NCBI GenBank assembly: GCA_026225945.1
Contig: JAMJFZ010004031.1
Coordinates: forward strand, 8,694,001-8,758,000
DNA: 64,000 bases
Direction: 5' to 3'
DNA from: Cricetomys ansorgei
Taxonomy: Eukaryota > Chordata > Mammalia > Rodentia > Nesomyidae
A program made the position numbers and the translations under genes. Shown here in pieces: positions 50,501 to 59,902 of the stretch. How positions within the stretch are numbered: the stretch's first letter is position 1; each line of letters opens with the position of its first letter. The notes under the pieces are model-generated. The model was not told the origin of the DNA, did no database searches, and was given only the letters and a program-made list of their open reading frames with translations.

Positions 50501-53500
50501 ACTTCTTGTGCCTCAGCCTATCCCTGGAGGCTCAGTCACCAGCACCCCACAGGCCTCGCCTTTCTGGGCACTCGATTCATCAGCTTCTCTTTTGTGCTAA
50601 TAACTATCAGAAAATACCTCTTTACTAGCTTATCATTTGTCTCCCCATAAGAATATGAAATGCAAGAGAGAGAGCTTTATTTTACTCCTTCAACTGTTTC
50701 TAACATCTAGGAAAAACGGGTGTACAATAAATATTTGTACACTACTTAATTCATGATTGAAGTGGAAGATGTTCCAACAGTAACCATTTTTTCAAGAATT
50801 ACCTTTGGGGGCTGTAGGGACAGCTCAGGGGTCAAGGGCACTGGCTGCTCTTCCAGAAGACTTGGGTTTGAGTCCCAGAACGCACATGGCAGCTTACACT
50901 GCTCTGTAACTCCAACTCCAGAGAGTCCAACGCCCTCTTGTGGCCTCCAAGGGCACTGTCAACATGTGGTGCACAGACATAACATACAGGCAAAACACCC
51001 ACAATCATAAAATAAAAATAAATAAATCTTAAAAAAAAAAGAAAGAATTACCTTAGGTTTCAGATTTGGGGAGAAGCTGTTCAGATTCCCTCGTCTCTTT
51101 CCCTCTTAATTCCTCCATAAACCAGAATTCAGTTTGACCAAATATCTGATACATTTGTTGAACAGAGGCCTTACAGAATTGTTACATCTTGTTAATACAG
51201 AGGGTTGACCTAGTCATGAGAGGGTGCCTACTTCTTGCAAATTAAGTTCTTACTGATACCAGTTCTTCCTTCCTAGTTTTTATTTTTTAATGGAGTCAGA
51301 ATTCTTCACTAAATCCCACTATGCACACAAACATTTCTTGAACATTTTTTCTCAAAAGGAGTAGGTAAACCCTTACACACAGAGTAACTGTGGAATAACA
51401 TCATTTACTCACCTAAGATGGTTGACTGAATTATGTTTCAAATCTGAGACCAGGGGACAAAGACCAGGGAAATAGAGATGGCAGTGTACGATCTTGACAG
51501 TCATTAGCAGACATCCGTCCAGGCTATCGATGCCCTTCCTGTTCGGCGCTCACATCATAGAGACCTCTCCAGAACTCCCGCATGAGAGGCTTTACTGCAC
51601 CCCTTTGAAAGCCTGGCTATAAAACCTGTACCAGGAAGATAATCAGAGGATGCCCCTGCCTCCAGGAGACCCACACAGACATATCCAATAATTTAAATTT
51701 ATAAAGCCACTGGTAACTGAAAACGAATCGCTCTGTGGGATAGGGCTGGCACCCACCTTTGTGCCCTGTTTATTTAGGATTCCTCTCTTTTCAACCCAGT
51801 ATCTGTTTTCTTGTTCTTTAGATTCTGGAGGAAGCCGACCACCAATTTTGCCACCAGGAGGAAGAGCCACATCTGTCAAGCCCTTTTCACCCCCAAGTGG
51901 CCCGGGGCGGTTTCCTGTACCCTCACCAGGCCACAGGAGTGGTCCCCCAGAGCCGCCCAGGAACCGAATGCCTCCCCCGAGGCCTGATGTGGGCTCAAAA
52001 CCCGATAGCCAACCCCCTCCGGTACCAAATACGCCAAGACCCAGTCAGTTGAGTCTGCACAACCGGGGATCCCCAGCAGGGCTGGGAGCCCCTCGACCCC
52101 CCTTTCCTGGAAACCGAGGTGCTGCTTTTGGAGCAGGCTCTGTGCGTCAGAACCCCTCGAGCTCCTCCTCTCCGTTCTCTCCAGACCCCCTTTGCCCCCC
52201 ACCCCAGGCCGGGCCTTGGATGACAAGCCCCCTCCACCACCTCCTCCCGTGGGCAACAGGCCCTCCATCCACAGAGAAGCCGTCCCTCCTCCTCCCTCAC
52301 AGAACAGCAAACCTCCAGTGCCTTCCACCCCGCGGCCAGGGTCGGGTTCACAGGCGCCACCTCCTCCGCCACCGCCCAGCCGGCCCGGCCCTCCCCCCGT
52401 GCCTCCGACTTCCAGCGATGAGATCCCCAGGCTGCCACAGCGGAACCTGTCTCTCACGTCCTCCACACCTCCCTTGCCGTCACCTGGGCGCTCAGGGCCT
52501 CTCCCTCCCCCACCCAACGAGAGGCCCCCTCCTCCGGTGAGGGACCCACCAGGCAGATCAGGTATGACAAGACTGGGGGTGCCATGTCCCTAAAGCCCTG
52601 CTCAGGAGATAAGGCTAGGTTTGTCACTCTGGGCTTATCTGTCAAGCCCAGGGGAAAAGCAAGAAATGACTCCTGCAGTTCTCCAGGTGCCCGTGTTTGG
52701 TTTCCCGGCGCCTCTTGTGCCTGGACGCAGATCCAGTGCATCACAGAAATACGCTGGGGCCAGCATGGCTCAGCCAGTAAGAATGTTTGTGGCTCAGGCC
52801 TGCTGACCTGAGTTTTGATCCCTGGAATCAGGTGAAGGGGAAGGCAGGAACAGACTCCCTAAAGCTGCACTCTGTGGGCCATGCTGTGCGCACAGACGCA
52901 CAAATAATTTAAAAAACTTAGTTCTTCTAAAGACCTAACCCAACTTTATAACCATCTCATTCCTTTTTAAAAACTCTTTTATGACGTCACAGTAATTAGT
53001 TATGTTTAAAATGACTGTTTAAAAGAATAAGATGCTTTTTTTTAAATAACACAGTTGTCAGTATAAATAGATTATTACCTGTTTTCAGTTTCACTGTTGG
53101 GTCTCCAGCCTCGGTGGTCACTTGAAGCCGGACAGCCAGTTGGCTGCGCTTGCTTTGCATACCCACATGGGTGTGCGGCAGCCTCGTGTTTATATCGGTG
53201 TCCGGAAAGGCTCCACCACTTCCCATTTTCCCTGATTAAAGGGAGTGTATTCAGTAGGCACCCTACCATGCACAATGATGACCACAGCGGCGCAATGCTT
53301 CCATGTCTTCTCCTTTGCCCCAGGCCCCCTCCCACCGCCGCCTCCAATAAGCAGAAATGGAAGCGCATCCCGGGCGCTGCCTGCCACGCCCCAGTTGCCA
53401 TCCAGAAGTGCAGTGGACAGTCCCAGAAGCGGGCCTAGGCCTCCTCTTCCCCCGGACAGGCCTGGTGCTGGGGCACCGCCCCCACCCCCACCGTCAACAT

Positions 53501-56500
53501 CAGTTCGAAATGGCTTCCAAGACTCATCTTGTGAAGGTGTGTGACGTGTGCTTCTTTGAATCGATGCTTCTTGTCATTGTTACCCACACTGCACCTCACT
53601 ATCCATGTTAGGGCTCGGGATGACTTCCTATTGAGAGAGCCTCTTCCTCTCACTTTCCAAACAGGCAGCTCTTTTTTTTTTTTTTTCCTAGTTTACTCCT
53701 TGATTGAGTTTCAGTGTGGTTAACTTACCAGAGATTTCAATTTAATTCACCAGAGATTTTGCAATGGTTCTTTTGCGCTTGTAAATTACCATCTGATGAT
53801 CTACATTTCTAAACAGTTGGCACTGACTTAGGAACAGCGGCCAACAGTTAAGTTGCTTCCCTCTGCCGTGTTATCAGAAGGGTCCCATTAGGCTCAGCTC
53901 CTCAGAGGACCTTGGTTTGATTTCCAAGGGGACTCACTATCATTTGTAACACCAGTTCTAGGTGATCCAGTGTCCCCTCCGGCCCCCACAGGTACCAGAC
54001 ACCAGGCACATACATGACATACATGATGCACAGACATGCATGCAGCCAAAACACCCATACACATAAAAGTAAAATGAAAAAAATATGTATCCCAGTTATT
54101 TCTGGGCTCACTGGAGGGAAGAAAAGCGCCCCCAGCTCCTGGGAGAGATCTGCTGGATCGCCATCACTCCAGTTCAAGTCACTTTGGTTTGCTTTGCAGG
54201 CCAGGATTCCTGAGGGAGCGGGGCTGGGGAGGGTGGGGGTGTCACACTGTCAGCTTCCCAGAGCACTTCCAGACTTCCAGCCACAAAACTGGAACTTGTT
54301 TCTGCTCGTGTCTGTCTCTCTCTTTCTCTCTCACCCTCTCTTCCCTAAGTCTTCCTAGCCGATAGCTTGTGCTGAGGCACTGTTTGTTTCTCCCCCAGAT
54401 GAGTGGGAGAGCAGATTCTACTTCCATCCCATTTCTGACTTGCCGCCTCCCGAGCCATATGTACCGATGACCAAGACTTATCCCAGCAAACTGGCCAGAA
54501 ATGAAAGCCGGAGTAAGTATGTCTGCTAGGACACTGTGCGGGCTCGTGCTGGGAGAGCCTGGCTTCCACCTGAGTTGTGCAGGAATGCCAGGCCTCTGCC
54601 CTGGAGTGGAATAAAAGCCCCATTTGGAGCTGTCTTCTCTCTGGTGGCCTCTCATGTACACCTAGAATGGGAAATGACTCTTTGAAGGTGACATTACCAT
54701 CGAATACCTCTGATGTACCAGGGTTAAATTCTATCATTCTGCTTCTTTGGATAATCTCCCCCACTTTGACCTTCCTAGGACAGCAAAAGTCAATCCACCT
54801 TCTATTCCTACTAGTTTGAGACTGGTAAAATATCTTATAAATTAAGACAAAACACTAACTTGATCTTTCAAATGTATTATGACCGTAGTTTTGTGGTATA
54901 GTGTACGAAAATGTTGACTATATCTATAATCTCACAGAGCAGATATTTTCATTTTACCAGGGGCTCTTCCTAATGCTATCCATCTAACGCTGACTTTTTA
55001 CACACCTGTAGTGACAGTGGAACGTTCTGTGGTAGTAGGCTTTTACATTTCATCATGTTTTTATTCCACTGGAGTCCATTACATCTGCATACAAAAACTT
55101 GCCAGTATTGCACATTTGGATATTGTTTCCCGTTGCTTGCTAATGTATGTCCTGTCTGCTGTAATAAAAGCACATCGTCTTTTCCCTACAAAAGGCGAAA
55201 TAGACACATTGGAATTTCACGGCAACATATGCACAGGACTAAGAAAACAATTGACATGGAATACGCAAGAGTAGCACTGATGCAGTTCAGGCTTGCAGAG
55301 GCCGAAGCCTCAGAAGCAGATCCTGCAAGTCAGACGGTGGACCCGGCACCACAGCCGGGTCCTCGCTCCCTGGCAGAGCGCCTTGTAGAAGCTCAGAGCC
55401 TGCAGAGTCTCTCTCAGTACATAGCTCTTAAGGAACGGTTGGTCGCTGGGTAATGTCAGCTGAAATCAAGCTGGTTAGAAGCAGTCACCTATTTCAGGAG
55501 AAACTTAGAAAAGAAATCAGGCAGTGCTGAGTCAAAAACAGAAAAAGAAGAGCCAGAGACCCAGAATCGTGCCTACGTCACGGTGCAGGGCCCGTACCAG
55601 CAGCTCTGTTGTGTACACTTTGGGTGAAATGCAGCAAATCAAACTTTTGCTTTGTGACTCTTCTGAAGTTAGGAAATATTGTAGGGAATTCCCCAAGAAC
55701 AAATGCCGGAAGTAAACAAACAACCGTTACTTGAAAGAAAAACTCTAGTCCTAGAAATTCATTTAGTTGGAATACTGTGTTTGTGGTCAGTGCACACCCA
55801 AAGTTATAACGATCATACCAGCTCCAGGGAGCAAGCTGATGAACAGAACAGAACAGCTTGTATTATAGCTTCCTTGAGTGACACAGACCCTGAAAGAGAT
55901 TAGGCATTTAAAAAACAGTTTTTAAATTGGTAATATTTCACTACCCACCCCCAGTTTTACAGATTTGCTTGCAATATTTCCAGAGTGTACTTAAAACAAA
56001 TCTAAAATGGATTGTAAGCAAATCATCTAACAGGAATAAAGTTCTATCAGATCACACATTTTATTCCACTTCTCTGGCTGCCTCAGCTTTTCAGACAACC
56101 TTGAGCAGCATGGGGGTACCCTTTGAGTACAAGGCAACTTCTCATCTCGCTGGCCACTTGCGGTGTATCACATGATAGTCAGGCTGCATGACTGACAGCT
56201 GTCTGACATCCAGATAAGTCTTTGCTCAGATGACTTCTCAAGAAAAAAATCTAGTTGGAATGATGACGGGAGAGGCAAGAACGGACTGCCGTGTGTTTTC
56301 CTCGCTCAGACACTTGGCTGTGTCTCAAAAGTCCCTGAGCCCAGAGATTCCCTTGCAGGATGGCTGCTGAGGGACCAGTCAGTGCCAACACCCTTCGCCT
56401 TAGAACAGTGTCCAAGCAGACATGCACAAATGGTATGTGCCTTTGGTGGACCCGCCCACAGCATTAGAGCATCTCGCCTCAAGCTTCACACCTGTTAGAT

Positions 56501-57566
56501 CCTCCAAGAAGCATGGTGGACGCATGACTAGCTTCAGATGTGAGTGGATTTTAAACCTGGTCCTGGAGCAATGATAACTCACAAGTGGTCTTTCACAGCT
56601 TAAAAAAGAATGTACTGATACAGCGAGAGGGAAATACATGTTGCGGAATATATAAAAATTCCCATAGCTTAACAACTAAAACAAACTGGGCTCGTGAGAA
56701 AGTTTAAGGGTAAAGGCGGTTGCTGCCAAGCCTGGCAGCCTGAGTTCAGTCCCTGGGACCCACGTCGGGGAAAGAAAGAACTGACTCCCGTAAGTTGTTC
56801 TTTGAACATCTTGTGGAACGTTGTGCCCCTCCATATCCACAGTAAGTAAGTGTGAAAATATTTTTTTAAAAAATTTTAAATTAGGTTCAACACCTTAGTA
56901 GACATTTTTAAAGAAGATATACACAAAGCTGATAAGCACATAAAAAGTTAGTCAGCATCACTAATCCTTACGGAAAACATGAAAGGCTGCAGTGAGACAC
57001 AACTTCCCTGGATCCGTTAGCCTTACTCAAGAAAGAGACTGATTGACCGCTAGTACAGTCTGTACAATAGCATTCAGTGTGTTATCAGTAATTACATTTT
57101 CACGGATTGCTGGCTTTGGGAAATGTTCAGACTAACTCGGGATCCTGTTTCTGAGAAAAAAAAGCAACCGTGTCTACATGGAAAACACTCACACATAATG
57201 TTGGTCCTGGGGAACAAGCATGGGTGAGTTTGGGGTTCTGGTTTTGTTCATCTGTATGTTCTAAATCTTTAATCCACGCACACTCTGTGATGAGAAGGAG
57301 CATTCATTTTTACATGACCGTGAGGAGGTGCTCAGTAGCCAACACTCATCTTCGGCTCATTTATTCCTGCCACTCCTTGCCTCTCTACTTCCGGCCTGAT
57401 CTCTGGGTAAAGCGGTGAGCGCTTCTGCAACCATCTCTTGAGTTTCCACGGTAAGCACAAGCTTCTAATCAAAATTATATCTGTTTGTTTTTTTTTTTTT
57501 TTTCACCAAGGTGGATCCAACCGAAGAGAAAGGGGCGCCCCACCCCTGCCCCCCATCCCAAGGTGA
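40158..57566 (+). CDS. Wipf1: Wipf1: WASP-interacting protein (WIP), seven coding exons, frame broken in exon 4
   Basis: WIP is a cytoplasmic actin-cytoskeleton adaptor that binds and stabilises WASP/N-WASP, binds actin through a WH2 motif, and recruits profilin, NCK and cortactin. The coding exons are 40158-40208, 42595-42724, 48924-49094, 51822-52561, 53324-53536, 54399-54512 and 57511-57566. All six introns are GT-AG and each junction phase fits the family protein. The expected product is about 490 residues: proline tract 4-13, WH2 about 32-50, glycine-rich about 66-98, proline-rich 119-434, WASP-binding peptide 435-456, and a short proline-containing tail ending PPLPPIPR. The ATG has A at -3. 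The summed exons are 1475 nt, not a multiple of three, because exon 4 carries a frameshift near 52178-52182. Read literally, translation ends at 52540 (about 356 residues). The gene identity rests on recognising family sequence. The frameshift is seen directly; its cause is not known. Confidence 0.96.
40209..42594 (+). other. Wipf1: Intron between coding exons 1 and 2
   Basis: GT-AG intron of 2386 bp. It holds an antisense B1 remnant at about 40285-40345, then mainly unique AT-rich sequence (41220-42200). No exon or RNA gene recognised. Confidence 0.9.
40285..40345 (-). mobile_element. B1 fragment, antisense
   Basis: AAAGGGTTTTGCTGCATAGT, then CCAACCTGGTCTG and GGGCTGGGATT. Confidence 0.5.
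42595..42724 (+). CDS. Wipf1: Wipf1 coding exon 2 (WH2 actin-binding motif)
   Basis: The exon encodes residues 18-60 plus one base of codon 61. The WH2 motif is visible as [18 protein letters not shown] at about 33-50, with the LLSDI helix and the basic KLKK linker that contacts actin. The acceptor is preceded by TTTACCTTTCAG. The donor is GTAAGT at 42725. The junction codon AAA (Lys61) is completed by exon 3. Confidence 0.96.
42808..42870 (+). repeat. (TC)n(CA)n microsatellite
   Basis: A CT tract followed directly by CA repeats, 84 bases after exon 2. The pyrimidine tract could affect nearby splicing. Confidence 0.95.
43075..43265 (+). mobile_element. MIR SINE
   Basis: TTCATTTATAAAATGGAGAT, GAGCCTGTTGTGAGCTTCAA and ATGAGATAAAGCGTGTACAG follow the MIR consensus closely. 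Confidence 0.75.
43677..43700 (+). other. G-quadruplex-prone run
   Basis: Two six-base G runs, then GG, GGG and GGG separated by single bases, on the sense strand of intron 2. Confidence 0.6.
44378..44815 (-). mobile_element. Ancient LTR-like interspersed repeat, antisense
   Basis: TGTATTAGTCCACTTTCTGT and ACAGAATACCTGATACC at one end, and CCATACCCAAACCATAGCA at the other, resemble an old MaLR-type LTR in reverse. Heavily diverged; no coding capacity. Confidence 0.5.
46162..46207 (+). repeat. (TA)n microsatellite
   Basis: About 23 TA units. Confidence 0.97.
46571..46604 (+). repeat. (CA)n microsatellite with CGCA start
   Basis: GCGCACGCAC running into pure AC repeats. Confidence 0.93.
46664..46800 (+). 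mobile_element. B1 SINE with CA tail
   Basis: CCGGCATGACGGTGCACGCC, GCAGAGGCAGGTGGATCTCT and GTGAGACTCTGTCTCAACAC, followed by CA repeats. Confidence 0.85.
47460..47512 (+). repeat. (TA)n microsatellite
   Basis: TA repeats with CA and GTA interruptions. Confidence 0.95.
47594..48095 (+). repeat. Long complex TG-rich tract with 69-bp tandem duplication
   Basis: About 500 bases of TG with CTTG, GGTG and GACAC interruptions. The segment 47872-47938 is repeated at 47941-48007 (period 69). Long Cys/Val or His/Thr open frames across it are repeat artefacts. Confidence 0.97.
48096..48247 (-). mobile_element. B2 SINE, antisense
   Basis: GGATCAAACTCAGGCCATTC and CCCACTGAGCCATCTCCCTG, then GCCC, is an antisense B2 head. 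The TG tract lies at its 3' side. Confidence 0.85.
48455..48580 (-). mobile_element. B1 SINE, antisense (diverged)
   Basis: GAAACAGAGTTTCTCTATGT, AGCCCAGGCTAGCCTGATCC and CTAGGATTGCAAGTGTGCAT. Confidence 0.75.
48739..48791 (+). other. Candidate poison exon in intron 2
   Basis: The acceptor TTTCTTCTACCACAG and donor CAG then GTGAAG define a 53-base segment ending 133 bases before exon 3. In the WIP frame it would encode [18 protein letters not shown] and then put exon 3 in another frame that stops at 49068-49070. That stop is upstream of later exon junctions, so such a message would be an NMD target. Confidence 0.3.
48924..49094 (+). CDS. Wipf1: Wipf1 coding exon 3 (glycine-rich segment)
   Basis: The exon encodes residues 62-117 plus one base of codon 118. 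A run of GGN codons gives a flexible glycine/serine-rich stretch at about 66-98, followed by [20 protein letters not shown] and RSTANRDN, which are characteristic of WIP. The acceptor follows a long CT-rich tract (TTCTTTCTTTCTTTTGCAG). The donor GTACCT is weaker than consensus. The triplet run is repeat-like and likely to vary in length between individuals or species. Confidence 0.96.
50100..50230. repeat. AT-rich low-complexity stretch
   Basis: Repeated AATACAATA and AATAATAAAT words. Confidence 0.85.
50807..51042 (+). mobile_element. B2 SINE with target-site duplication
   Basis: GGGGCTGTAGGGACAGCTCA, GGGTTTGAGTCCCAGAACGC, and AATAAAAATAAATAAATC before a poly(A) tail. The duplication AAGAATTACCTT is present at 50794 and 51043. 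Confidence 0.93.
50931..50945 (-). promoter_or_regulatory. CTCF-like motif inside B2 SINE
   Basis: CGCCCTCTTGTGGCC is the reverse complement of a CTCF core. Some B2 SINEs are known to carry CTCF sites. Motif match only. Confidence 0.4.
51822..52561 (+). CDS. Wipf1: Wipf1 coding exon 4 (large proline-rich exon), with internal frameshift
   Basis: This is the largest coding exon (740 nt). It should encode about residues 119-363, with many PPPPPP and PxxPxR motifs that in WIP serve as SH3/profilin ligands, including the NCK and cortactin region. From 51824 the frame reads [17 protein letters not shown] and continues correctly to SSSSPFS at 52178-52180. From 52183 the WIP sequence ([16 protein letters not shown]) lies one frame over. 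The five bases between TTC (52175-52177) and AGA (52183-52185) should be three or six. In the shifted frame a stop falls at 52538-52540. The correct downstream frame is open to the donor GTATGA at 52562. The exon outside this spot looks intact and constrained. Confidence 0.93.
52562..53323 (+). other. Wipf1: Intron between coding exons 4 and 5
   Basis: GT-AG intron of 762 bp with a B2-like SINE at 52753-52920. If retained, the WIP reading frame continues for ten codons ([10 protein letters not shown], counting the junction glycine) and stops at 52591-52593. Confidence 0.9.
52753..52920 (+). mobile_element. B2/B3-like SINE (diverged)
   Basis: GCATGGCTCAGCCAGTAAGA, CTGACCTGAGTTTTGATCCC and GCACAGACGCACAAATAATT. 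Confidence 0.65.
53324..53536 (+). CDS. Wipf1: Wipf1 coding exon 5 (proline-rich)
   Basis: The exon encodes about residues 365-434, from [13 protein letters not shown] to [12 protein letters not shown]. Further profilin/SH3-type proline runs are present ([16 protein letters not shown]). The acceptor is CTTTGCCCCAG. The donor GTGTGT is at 53537. Phases at both ends match neighbouring exons. Confidence 0.95.
53676..53692 (+). repeat. Poly(T) run in intron 5
   Basis: A run of about 16 T. Confidence 0.8.
53890..54085 (+). mobile_element. B2-type SINE (diverged)
   Basis: AGGACCTTGGTTTGATTTCC, CAGTGTCCCCTCCGGCCCCC and an ACATAAAAGTAAAATGAAAA tail. Confidence 0.65.
54399..54512 (+). CDS. Wipf1: Wipf1 coding exon 6 (WASP/N-WASP EVH1-binding peptide)
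   Basis: The exon encodes about residues 435-472. [20 protein letters not shown] is the extended peptide that wraps around the WASP/N-WASP EVH1 domain. The aromatic FYF patch and the DLPPPEP core are both present. The end KLARNESR leads into the serine-rich junction that in human WIP contains the PKC-theta site Ser488. The acceptor is CTCCCCCAG and the donor GTAAGT. Without the exon 4 frame being restored, this exon would not be translated. Confidence 0.96.
55055..55453 (+). other. Unidentified protein-like open frame in intron 6 (possible retrosequence)
   Basis: A frame of 132 codons, long for this AT-rich intron. The second half (about 55255-55453) has many CpGs and reads like a real C-terminus: alanine/glutamate-rich, a short proline-rich linker, then an amphipathic helix-like [20 protein letters not shown] and a stop. 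The first half has CQYC and CPVC pairs reminiscent of a zinc-binding motif. I cannot assign a family. It could be a processed pseudogene, an unannotated exon or chance. Confidence 0.25.
56690..56875 (+). mobile_element. B2/B3-type SINE (diverged)
   Basis: GGGCTCGTGAGAAAGTTTAA, GCCTGAGTTCAGTCCCTGGG, and an A/T-rich end. Confidence 0.6.
57511..57566 (+). CDS. Wipf1: Wipf1 coding exon 7 (C-terminus and stop)
   Basis: The exon completes a serine codon and encodes [17 protein letters not shown], then TGA at 57564-57566. The acceptor follows a run of about 20 T and reads CACCAAG, then GTGGATCC. The terminal basic/proline tail matches WIP family members. Confidence 0.95.
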
Positions 57567-57758
57567 TCTCCGCCTGCTCGTCTCTCCTCAAGCTCCAGAG
57601 CTGCTTCTGTTGTTGCTGTTTGGAAACTGCACACCCCCTCCTCTTCCTCTGTCCCCGTCAATGATGATGGGAGGGAATGATGGGGAGGATGGAGGCTAAG
57701 GTGGGGGATAGTGTATTTGGGGGTGGGGACTGGGAAAGATGCACCTAACCGTTGATGT

Positions 57759-57766
57759 TGTATATA
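57759..57766 (+). promoter_or_regulatory. Pumilio-type element in 3' UTR
   Basis: TGTATATA matches the UGUANAUA recognition element of PUM proteins, about 190 bases after the stop. Motif match only. Confidence 0.35.
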
Positions 57767-59902
57767 TTCCTGAGCTATTGCTTGCGTCAGCTGCAGCCTG
57801 CCAGGGTTCGCTGCTGGGATCGATAAGCTTTTGCGGCAAGTAGGCAGAGACGAACTGTATCCCAGTTTTCAGCTCCACAGAGTCAGATGTTCACTGCTTA
57901 TTTGCTACAGACTGCAGTTGTTAAAATCCCTGAGAGCCAGCTTTGTCCACGCCTTTCTCGCACATGTGGCCTCTGGGCTGTTTCCACAAACCACAGACCG
58001 CCTGAGCAAGTTGCTGAGCAAGACTTGCGTGAAGCCCTGTGGCTGCAAGCTGTCTAATCTCTGGCAGTCTGAGGTAGGCTCCAGGGCAGAGCTGCTCAAC
58101 AGAAACAGGATGTGAGCTCCATACCCAATCTTAAAATGACCAGCAGCCATGTTTTGTAAAGGTAAAAGGAAACAGGTGAAAAGAATTCCATTTACTTAAG
58201 TCTGTGCATCTGAAATGTCACTTCAGCCTGATGTCAATATAGAAATTATAAGTGAGATATTTACATTTTTGGTACTAAGTCTTCACACTCCAGTGATCGT
58301 TCTGTACTTAGAACAAACACAAGTTCCTGCTGCTGAACTTTGAGGGCAGATTGCTGGGGCCTTCTGGGAACAGGACTTCTAAAAGGCAAATATGTCTGGA
58401 AGGCTGTGGTGCCAGGCCATTTTTGCTAAGTGTAAGTGAGGTCTCTGGGACCAAAGAGAGCACACAGCTCTTTTTAAAATTGAAGGTGGTTATGCCCGAG
58501 ATGAAACTAAATTCTACTTGGGCAAGAGACAAAATCAACAGAGCAAAAATCAACATAGTGACAAGCAAAAGGCAAACCAAACCAAACCAGAGTAATCTGG
58601 GGAGAGGAACTCGGGCCCTTGAAAACAGTGGCATGCTTCGTGCCAAATTCCGAAGCAGTCTCCCTGCAAAGGCCACTGGACACGGCATCCATGTGATGCT
58701 GTGCCCTTCCCAGATTTAAACCGATGAGAAGTAAATAAGTAAAGGTGGATTTTTAAAAAAGAAAAGAACAAACACATCGCCAGGACTCAAGTGTCTAGTA
58801 GCCACGTGTGTCTGAGCACCGCTGTTGGTCTGGATCTGGAAGACAAAAGCTAGTACAGAAACCTCTTGTCTAAAAAGGCAAATCAAGTTTTAGCAATTCA
58901 AGAGATGCCCCAAGACAAAGTCAGAACTAAATACTGTGTTTGGCAGACAGTGAGGTCCTAGATGTTGGTCCTCATTTTGCCTTTTTCCTTAATATGTGTG
59001 TAAAAGTATTTCTTCCAAGTATCTTAGTCAGAAATGGATCTAGTACAGTTTACAGCCCATGAAATAAAGCCACTGCAAAAGACCTGAAAGCTTATGGGAG
59101 CTCCAGGCTCAGAACCAGCAGACTGGTGTGCCCACTGGTCAGTTCGTCGGCTGCCTAGCATACCTTCCGTGGCCTTTAGCCCTCCACCCCAGAGCAAACT
59201 TCTTCCTCAGGGCCAGCAGGAAAGGCTGGGAAGGCTAGATAGGAAAGAAAGTCAGAGAAAGTATCAAGTCAGAATTACGGGAGAAGGGGACAGATTTGAG
59301 ATGATGGGCAGAACTCTACAAAGCCAACTGGGGTCTAGTGGATTAGGGAGCTTACCAGTGGGAACTGGAAATAATTGGTTTTGAATCTCTTGGGAGAATC
59401 ACTTGTCTGGGATCTATGCAAGTAAGTTCCACTACAGGGCCACAGACAGGGCCAGGCTTGCCTTTTTTATACATAATTTTGTTTACAACATTTTACTGGG
59501 ACTTTTAAATCTAGCTATAGAGTTGGAAAAAGATTTCCATTTTGATGTTTTTATATAGTTATGTTTAATATTACCATTGTCTATTAAAGCACATGGCTAC
59601 ATGTGTGTATCTACCTGAACTTTGTATTTTGGGTCCAGTTATTACTCACATGTTGCTAGGAGATGCTAACAAAAGAAAAATCAATCCAAAGAAAAATGGA
59701 AAGACATTCCTATTTATAGAATAATTGTTTCATTTATATAAAAGCAGAACTTAGGAGTTCTAATAGATGAAATGTCTAATAAATTATGAAGTTACTGATT
59801 TGAAAATATTATATTTTTATAACTTTTCTTGCCAAAGCCCTGGGCTTAGTATTTTTCTTCCCTTCTCCTCTGCCATTTGTCTGTCTTCCATGAGAATGAA
59901 GA

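Larger units (their letters stand above)
49095..51821 (+). other. Wipf1: Intron between coding exons 3 and 4
   Basis: GT-AG intron of 2727 bp with a weak GTACCT donor. It contains an AT-rich low-complexity stretch (50100-50230) and one B2 SINE (50807-51042). The rest is unique sequence with nothing recognised. Confidence 0.9.
53537..54398 (+). other. Wipf1: Intron between coding exons 5 and 6
   Basis: GT-AG intron of 862 bp containing a degenerate B2-type SINE at 53890-54085. Nothing else recognised. Confidence 0.9.
54513..57510 (+). other. Wipf1: Intron between coding exons 6 and 7
   Basis: GT-AG intron of 2998 bp. It contains a protein-like open frame (55055-55453, separate entry) and a B2/B3-type SINE remnant (56690-56875). 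The stretch 55460-56690 is unique sequence without recognised features. Confidence 0.9.

Noticed and set aside
51876..52517. Gly-rich open frame of 213 codons on the minus strand
   Set aside because: It is the antisense shadow of the proline-rich Wipf1 exon 4 (CCN codons read as GGN).
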